In this document: piece after piece, positions 5,663 to 10,660 of the stretch
How positions within the stretch are numbered: the stretch's first letter is position 1
How the letters are laid out: each line of letters starts with the position of its first letter
Assembly (NCBI GenBank): GCA_016839425.1
Contig: JAEOUI010000348.1
Coordinates: forward strand, 1 to 10,660
DNA from: Promethearchaeota archaeon
GTDB lineage: Archaea; Asgardarchaeota; Lokiarchaeia; Sigynarchaeales; SOKP01
Direction: 5' to 3'
DNA: 10,660 nt
Made by a program: the position numbers and the translations under genes
The notes under the pieces: model-generated
Told to the model about the DNA's origin: nothing
The model's input: only the letters and a program-made list of their open reading frames with translations
The model's database searches: none

Positions 5663-6388
5663 TTAAGCATTAAGTGGTGGATATATGTTAATTCTAAAAA
5701 GACTCGCAATTAAAACGACGATATTAAAAACTATAATAATGAAAATCATGAGAATAAATATAGTTTTCTTTTGTTTTTTATTAGGATGAAAAATTTGCGA
5801 TGTTCCCATCTTTGCAAGAGCAATTAAAAATAATCCTGTAAATGTACCTAACCAAAAATAAAACACATAAATTACGCCCATATATATATCGTAAGATAAA
5901 GACAAAGTTATAACATTTGCGTAAATAAAGAATTCAAAAACGCAAGGTGCTAGCCCCACGAGCATTCCAAATAGAAACGGAGTCCTATTTTTTTCCCAAT
6001 TAAGCTTTGAAATTTCGTCCTTAAACCGGTTATGGATCTTATCTGTATAATTAGAATAGTTAATGACAAAGAAAAGAACAATTGCAGCAATTAAGGAAGT
6101 TAATGCTCCAAAAAAGCTAAATAAATAAGAATCTAACCTAAAATCGGGAATTATTAAGCGTGGAGAATGAGTTATCAATATACCCGTTATTGCTATGATC
6201 ATGTTAGAGCATATTACTCCAAATCCATAAAAAGTTAAGATAAAAAGACTCCTTTTTGGCGTTTTTGAAATACCAAACGACCAAAAAAAGAATATGGCTT
6301 TATCTTCGCAAGGTATTGCTGTATGAAGAATGCCTAATAAGAACGCTGGCGCAAAGAACACGAGAAGGTCGTATAGAAATTGGTCCAT
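5663..6388 (-). CDS. Six-helix membrane protein, NicO/CcdA-like (LysE superfamily)
   Basis: This 241-residue protein has six predicted membrane helices at about 5-24, 47-72, 86-110, 136-160, 165-190 and 208-232, in two halves of three joined by a charged loop at 111-135. Helix 1 ends with L-H22-T-A-I-P26-C27-E28-D29-K30, which lines up with the L-H-A-L-E-P-G-H-S-K motif of NicO/RcnA nickel-cobalt exporters. Helix 4 contains G145-L-A-P148-C149-x2-E152, matching the G-x-x-P-C motif of the same family. The second NicO histidine is replaced, and cysteines appear in P-C pairs in both half-repeats. Paired P-C sites in helices 1 and 4 are also the mark of CcdA/DsbD thiol electron carriers. It is therefore either a metal or anion exporter or a redox carrier in the cell membrane. 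HisA lies 64 bases upstream in the same direction. Confidence 0.55.
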   Translation of the reverse strand: MDQFLYDLLVFFAPAFLLGILHTAIPCEDKAIFFFWSFGISKTPKRSLFILTFYGFGVICSNMIIAITGILITHSPRLIIPDFRLDSYLFSFFGALTSLIAAIVLFFVINYSNYTDKIHNRFKDEISKLNWEKNRTPFLFGMLVGLAPCVFEFFIYANVITLSLSYDIYMGVIYVFYFWLGTFTGLFLIALAKMGTSQIFHPNKKQKKTIFILMIFIIIVFNIVVLIASLFRINIYPPLNA

Positions 6389-6452
6389 GGTAAGTAGTAA
6401 AAATGGATTGTTGATATTTAGTATTTTGATTCTTTCTATTTATCTTTATTGA

Positions 6453-7172
6453 CTAGTCGAAGGAGGCGTTAATTATTGAAATAGGTATTCTTCTCTCGTA
6501 AAAGGCTTTTCCAACTATAACACCATGGGCGCCAATTCTGGCAAGGTCTTTAATATCTTTTTCGTTTCTCACACCCCCAGCAGCATATACTGGAATGGTG
6601 ACTGAATCGACCATTTTTTTTATATTTAGAAAGTCAGGTCCCGTGAAAGCACCGTCTGCCTCAACAGAAGAAAAGAGTATGTAACCTGCTCCTAAATCTT
6701 CTACCGTTTTCCCAAAGGCAAAAGGATCGAGGTTTGTTTGTTCCTCCCACCCATGAGTTGCGATCTTCCCTTGCTTATAATCTAAAGCAATAATAATTCT
6801 TTCTGATCCTATCGATTCCGAAAGTCTTTTTATCACGCTTGGTTCTTTCACGGCAAAGGTTCCAAGTATTACACGATCTGCTCCTTTTTCAACAAGGTCA
6901 ATCGCAGTTTCATAGCTTCTTATCCCACCACCAATCTGTACTTTTACTTTATTAGAAGCGACTTCTAACATTCTTTGAAGTAATTCAACATTCCTATTGG
7001 ATCCCCAAGCTCCGTCTAAATCCACGAAGTGTAAGCGCTTGGCTCCATTGGAAAGCCAGAATTCCAAAGCGTCAAGAGGATCTTTATAATAGATTGTTTC
7101 CGTGCCTTTTAGGCCTTTATGCAAGCGGACGCACTTTCCATCGCTTATATCTATTGCAGGTACGACTTCCAT
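6453..7172 (-). CDS. hisA: HisA, phosphoribosylformimino-AICAR-phosphate isomerase
   Basis: This 239-residue TIM-barrel protein is of normal HisA length. It should catalyse the Amadori isomerisation of ProFAR to PRFAR, the fourth step of histidine synthesis, in the cytosol. It begins with PAIDISDGKCVRL, which contains the catalytic D8. The second catalytic aspartate is D131 (in IALDYKQGK). Phosphate-binding glycines are in QIGGGIR (79-85) and near AAGGVR, and THGWEE (139-144) carries the conserved Gly-Trp. The D-L-D-G-A segment at 51-55 is also typical. HisF is the nearest paralogue, but the N-terminus and GW motif favour HisA. No other histidine gene is in the window. The ATG is three bases after the stop of the upstream GT87 gene, so the two are probably co-transcribed; no Shine-Dalgarno site is visible. 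Confidence 0.95.
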   Translation of the reverse strand: MEVVPAIDISDGKCVRLHKGLKGTETIYYKDPLDALEFWLSNGAKRLHFVDLDGAWGSNRNVELLQRMLEVASNKVKVQIGGGIRSYETAIDLVEKGADRVILGTFAVKEPSVIKRLSESIGSERIIIALDYKQGKIATHGWEEQTNLDPFAFGKTVEDLGAGYILFSSVEADGAFTGPDFLNIKKMVDSVTIPVYAAGGVRNEKDIKDLARIGAHGVIVGKAFYERRIPISIINASFD

Positions 7173-7175
7173 TTT

Positions 7176-8456
7176 TTAATCATGTTCAATTTTGTTTGTA
7201 GTTTCAAATTTATTGATATTATAGCAATTTATACAAATTCCGCAAAAAATTAAGATTAAAACGATTGTAAACGCAAAATTAAAGGGAAAGAAATCCTTGA
7301 TAAGGTACCAAAGACCCAAAAATGGTAAATCAAGAAAACTCAAAATGAAAAACTCTGGTTTTATGTAATTCTTCGTTACTTTTGATTCTCTTGGTAAATT
7401 AAATATGGCAAGGATCAATAAAGGAGTAAAAACTAATAGATGGTGGTTCCATGAATCAAAATATGATAAAAGCATAAGCAGAGACCCAAAGATATATCCA
7501 TAAATCAAAAACTCTTTTTTTTGATTGCCCAAAATAAAAAATATAAATGTTAAAATACCGATAATCAATATCACAAATATTATTATTAAGAATTGATCGA
7601 AAGATCCAAAATACACATAAAAGAAATTTATTAAAAGCTTGGTAATACTAAATGAAAAGTTGATATCTACAGGATTGGTACCCGACAGATTTGTTTCCAA
7701 AAAACCGTTAAAAGTTGACGGGAAGATTAAAAATATTATGATATTCATTAATAAAGGAATTATAAACCCAATTATTCTCGTAATCGAATCTTTAAAACGG
7801 ATTTCTATTCTCTTGGAAGTTTTATTAAACCTGATGAATATTAGAAAGGGAAGGATGAAGATAGTAATTGGTTTTACGATCGTGGTCGCTCCCAAAATCA
7901 ACGCCCCTAAGAGTTGTCCTTTATAATCGTCTTTTTTAAGCATTAAGAAAAGCGAGGATAAAACTAAAATCGAGACGATGAGATTGATCTGTCCTAAAAT
8001 ATAATTAAATATGTGGAGAGCACTCATCAAGTATATGGAAATATAAGTAGCAATCCTTTTATCGTCTAGCTCGTGTCCTTCGCCTCTAAGTAATTCTATT
8101 AACTTATACAAAAAAATACATATGAAATAATTTAAAATAACATTTAAAACATTAAAAAGAATAAATGATATTTTGGAATCTAAGAGTGAAAAAGGTACAA
8201 ATAAGAGACCAGATAAGGGCAAGTATCTAAAATCCCACTGCCTTCCATCGATGAGATAATTAGATTGATCATAAAGGTTCGAAACATCCTGAATAAAAAC
8301 TTGACCTGCTTTGTAATAAATGGAAAAATCGTTTTGAACATCAAAGAACACGAGTACGCAAGCAATTATAAAATAAATAAAATTAATTAGGATGGAAATA
8401 CAGAATATCCTGTGATTCAATAAATTCTTGAATATTTTGATGTAATTACAATTCAT
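7176..8456 (-). CDS. GT87-family integral membrane glycosyltransferase (intact copy)
   Basis: This protein of about 426 residues has many hydrophobic helices and looks like GT87 (DUF2029, PimE-type GT-C fold), enzymes that move a sugar from a polyprenyl phosphate carrier onto a lipid or glycan at the outer membrane face. Visible family marks, in order: D-x-S-I-Y-Y-K-A-G with the likely catalytic Asp in the first large loop, then F-R-Y-L-P-L followed by PFSLL, LGQINL, a K-P-I-T-I-F-I-L-P stretch, and S-W-N-H-H-L before a hydrophobic segment. The ATG at 8456 is preferred over an in-frame TTG at 8465 that would overlap the upstream gene. It starts five bases after the end of a broken paralogue with the same motifs, a tandem duplication. 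The sugar and acceptor cannot be told from sequence. HisA follows after three bases. Confidence 0.8.
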   Translation of the reverse strand: MNCNYIKIFKNLLNHRIFCISILINFIYFIIACVLVFFDVQNDFSIYYKAGQVFIQDVSNLYDQSNYLIDGRQWDFRYLPLSGLLFVPFSLLDSKISFILFNVLNVILNYFICIFLYKLIELLRGEGHELDDKRIATYISIYLMSALHIFNYILGQINLIVSILVLSSLFLMLKKDDYKGQLLGALILGATTIVKPITIFILPFLIFIRFNKTSKRIEIRFKDSITRIIGFIIPLLMNIIIFLIFPSTFNGFLETNLSGTNPVDINFSFSITKLLINFFYVYFGSFDQFLIIIFVILIIGILTFIFFILGNQKKEFLIYGYIFGSLLMLLSYFDSWNHHLLVFTPLLILAIFNLPRESKVTKNYIKPEFFILSFLDLPFLGLWYLIKDFFPFNFAFTIVLILIFCGICINCYNINKFETTNKIEHD

Positions 8457-8461
8457 AATTT

Positions 8462-9731
8462 TCAAGTTTTTATATTTTTATTATTAATATATTCCGATAT
8501 GACTTGCTTTCCGATTCCAAACAATATCAAACATAAAAATAGTGTGCTCACGAAATTAAAGGGAAAATAATCTTGAGTAAGGAACCAAACACCAAATCCG
8601 ATCAGGTTTAAGAAACATAGGGCAAAAAATCCCGGTTTGAGATAAAATTTTGTGATTTTAGAGTTTTCTGGTAGATCAACCATAATTAATAAGAGTAAGG
8701 GTGTGAATACAACAATGTGATGATCCCAAGAATCAAAATAGGAAAGAAACATTACTATTATCCCAAGTATATATCCATAAATAATCGCATTTTTGCTTGG
8801 TACTTTTAAAATATGAATTACTAATGTAAAAAATCCTACGATTATTAAAACACTCAAAAAAATAACTATCTGATTAAATGGCATATCGTACAATAAGAAA
8901 AAGTTAGTCATTAGCTTAGTAATGCTAAATGAAGGATTCGTAGTAATAGCGTACTCGCTAGTAAAATTAGTGTTTATAAAATCTTCAAGTAAGGACGGAA
9001 CAAAAAAAAAAAACAATCAAATTAAGAGCTAAAGGAATCAAAAATCCAAAAATTCTAATAACACTCTTCTTAAAGTGAAGATTGATCCTTTTATTAGACA
9101 AATCATAATGGATAAGTATTAAAAATGGAATCATGCACACGGTAATCGGTTTTATCACGGCACTCATCCCCAACAACATGCCTCCAAGTAAGTGTGATTT
9201 TGTTGAATCGTACTTGATAAATACATATAAGGAAGTAAAAATCATCAAGGATACATATAAATTAATTTGACCTAAGACATAATTGGAAGCAACAGGAAAG
9301 CTCATTAGATATACACAAATGAAAGTAAGCAAGCGTTTTTCATTTTTTTCAGAGCAGTCGTCTACAATTAACTTATAGAGTTTATATAATAATAGGCAAG
9401 TTAATAAATTTAGAAAGAGATTTATAAAAGTAAATAAAACATAAGAAGTATCATATGGAAGGAAAGAGAATGGCACGAATAAAACAGCTGAAAGTGGAAA
9501 GTAGCGAAAGGGAAAGATGTAAGGATATCTATAGAGGTTGGTAATATCGTTAATAAAATTATTTCCAGCTTGGTAATATACCATAAAATCCACATCTCCA
9601 CCGTTAAAAAATAAAACAAGGGATACGAGAATATAAATCGAGTTAACTAAAATTGCACACTGAATTATTTTGAACTTTAACAGCTCAAATAACCTGTTTT
9701 TAATCCTTTTTAAAGTAGTTTTAAGGACCAT
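8462..9731 (-). pseudogene. GT87-family membrane glycosyltransferase, frameshifted second copy
   Basis: Two frames together make one GT87 protein like its neighbour. The first starts at ATG 9731 and ends at TGA 8985-8987; it carries D-V-D-F-M-V-Y-Y-Q-A-G, F-R-Y-F-P-L, LGQINL and K-P-I-T-V. The second frame continues to the stop at 8462 and carries P-S-L-L-E-D-F, SFSITKL and S-W-D-H-H. The frames meet at twelve consecutive A (9002-9013 on the plus strand, T12 in the mRNA sense). With eleven T (or fourteen) the reading runs straight through as V-F-F-F-V-P-S-L-L-E, matching I-F-L-I-F-P-S in the intact copy, and gives about 423 residues. The cause may be a real mutation, a sequencing indel, or slippage that makes both products. 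Both halves otherwise keep all motifs and no other stops, which argues against old decay. Confidence 0.8.
9002..9013. repeat. A12 homopolymer at the GT87 frame junction
   Basis: The twelve-A run lies inside a coding region exactly where the frame changes. Runs of this length are prone to replication and transcription slippage, and also to sequencing error. Confidence 0.95.
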
Positions 9732-9756
9732 ATAGATATTGTGAGTGTATGTTTTC

Positions 9757-9797
9757 TATATAGTCGTTAATTAAATTTTAAACAAATAGTTTTTTAA
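9757..9797 (-). promoter_or_regulatory. AT-rich promoter region of the GT87-GT87-hisA cluster
   Basis: Between the methyltransferase stop (9822) and the GT87 ATG (9731) the minus strand holds the TATA-like TTTAAAATTTAATTAA and CTATATAG. Either could serve as a TATA box, so the cluster probably has its own promoter. The exact box cannot be chosen by eye. Confidence 0.3.
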
Positions 9798-9821
9798 TTG
9801 TATGATTTTTTCGATTCAAAT

Positions 9822-10660
9822 TTACTTTTTCGTCTTTATTGAAAATTCTTCGGTAAAAAAACCAGATTTTAGTATTTTTTTATTTTCTAGAGTCAAGTTA
9901 GTGTATAAATCGTAAGGACAAAAGTCTCCTTCGGCATTGCTCTGAAGTCTGTTTAATCTGTTCATTACAACATGCATTGCATATTTATTGTTATCACAAC
10001 CGATCCATCTTCTTTTTAGCTTCTCGGCTGCGAATAGAGTCGTACCTGAACCACAGAAAAAATCTGCTACTAAATCACCTTCATTGCTACCTAATTTGAT
10101 AATCCTTTCTAATAGATCGTGATGCTTTTGAGTAGGATATCCCGTCCATTCCTTTGAGGCGGGTTGCATGCAAGGGATCTTCCAAACATCATCGATCTTC
10201 TTATCCTTGACAATTCTGTATATTGTTTTACCGTGCTCGTCCTTGACATTCTTTAAAACGCCATTTACATTTGTTCTTTTTAGTTGTTTCCTTGGTTTTT
10301 TCCGAGCTTCTCGAATTTCGTTGAAAGTATAATTGTTTGATTTTGAATACACCAAAATATCGTCGTGAGCTCGAGGAAGTATTTTCTTTCCAGAGGAATA
10401 CTTATTATAGTAATACCATACAATGTTATTGAGGAATTGATTTTCAAACAATTCATCCAGCATTGCTTTGACATAATGGCTTGCGTGCCAATCCAGATGC
10501 ACGAATAATAATCCCCTTTGGGATAATAGTAATTTCATTAAAAGTAGGCGTTCATATAACATTTGAAGGTAAGTATCGAAATTATTACCCCAATAATCCT
10601 TATACGCAACTGAATCGCTTAACCCATTATCGCCCTCTACCTCTATTAGATAATCCGATC
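9822..10660 (-). CDS. Beta-class / Type III Mod-like DNA methyltransferase, C-terminal part (5' end outside window)
   Basis: The frame is open to the right edge, so the internal ATG at 10562 is not the true start; at least 278 residues are visible. The upstream extension reads A-Y-K-D-Y-W-G-N-N-F-D-T-Y-L-Q before M-L-Y-E-R-L, the segment that in Type III Mod-like enzymes follows the catalytic DPPY motif. That motif would lie just beyond the edge. Next come VHLDWHASHYVK, L-D-E-L-F, N-I-V-W-Y and Y-P-T-Q-K-H-H-D-L-L. Motif I (DFFCGSGTT), which binds S-adenosylmethionine, is near the C-terminus, followed by R-R-W-I-G-C-D. The order catalytic motif first, motif I last defines the beta class. Only about 65 residues follow motif I, a short tail for a Mod subunit. 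It probably methylates adenine or N4-cytosine. No restriction partner is seen downstream. Confidence 0.85.
   Translation of the reverse strand, partial: SDYLIEVEGDNGLSDSVAYKDYWGNNFDTYLQMLYERLLLMKLLLSQRGLLFVHLDWHASHYVKAMLDELFENQFLNNIVWYYYNKYSSGKKILPRAHDDILVYSKSNNYTFNEIREARKKPRKQLKRTNVNGVLKNVKDEHGKTIYRIVKDKKIDDVWKIPCMQPASKEWTGYPTQKHHDLLERIIKLGSNEGDLVADFFCGSGTTLFAAEKLKRRWIGCDNNKYAMHVVMNRLNRLQSNAEGDFCPYDLYTNLTLENKKILKSGFFTEEFSIKTKK

Noticed and set aside
7639..7926. 95-codon plus-strand open frame
   Set aside because: It is antisense within the intact GT87 gene and has no recognisable motif.
8462..9016. Independent 184-residue membrane protein
   Set aside because: It would start at a TTG inside the homopolymer and corresponds exactly to the C-terminal half of the GT87 paralogue, so it is treated as part of the broken gene.
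1..10660. CRISPR array or integrated virus
   Set aside because: No regularly spaced direct repeats, integrase, capsid or terminase genes are seen; the only tRNA has no partial 3' copy that I could find nearby.

Overview
The window looks like a piece of an archaeal genome. It is strongly AT-rich and has TATA-like boxes and T-tracts at many gene boundaries, with few Shine-Dalgarno sites. The tRNA-Gln has the A1-U72 end pair typical of archaea. Genes include a single-domain parvulin, a NikR-like ribbon-helix-helix regulator, tandem GT87 membrane glycosyltransferases and a large protein combining zinc fingers, tandem winged helices and an appendage-like C-terminus. That last architecture resembles proteins of Asgard archaea (Loki-type), but this placement is an inference by eye and no search was possible.

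Layout. Positions 1-139 (minus) hold the N-terminus of a GNAT-like acetyltransferase cut by the window edge. Positions 140-701 hold no convincing gene, but contain a striking long imperfect inverted repeat (242-416) and a terminator-like hairpin (490-513). On the plus strand lie a DUF362/double-cluster ferredoxin protein with a C-terminal membrane anchor (702-1925) and tRNA-Gln(CTG) (2018-2090). Everything after that is on the minus strand: a Pin1-type parvulin with a Par14-like basic tail (2103-2462), a NikR-like regulator with a probable autoregulatory palindrome (2595-3014), the 789-residue zinc-finger/winged-helix/appendage-like protein (3104-5473), a six-helix NicO/CcdA-like membrane protein (5663-6388), HisA (6453-7172), an intact GT87 glycosyltransferase (7176-8456), a second GT87 copy broken at a 12-base homopolymer (8462-9731), and the C-terminal part of a beta-class/Type III-like DNA methyltransferase running off the right edge (9822-10660).

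How the genes may work together. The two GT87 genes and hisA are packed within a few bases and are probably co-transcribed, although histidine synthesis and lipid-linked glycosylation have no obvious link. The NikR-like regulator and the NicO-like transporter could belong to a common metal-response theme, but both lack the standard metal ligands and another gene lies between them. The large zinc-finger protein is the most unusual gene. Its last 340 residues look like the beta-sandwich plus platform of vesicle-coat appendages, behind five winged-helix repeats of the PCI/UFL1 kind.
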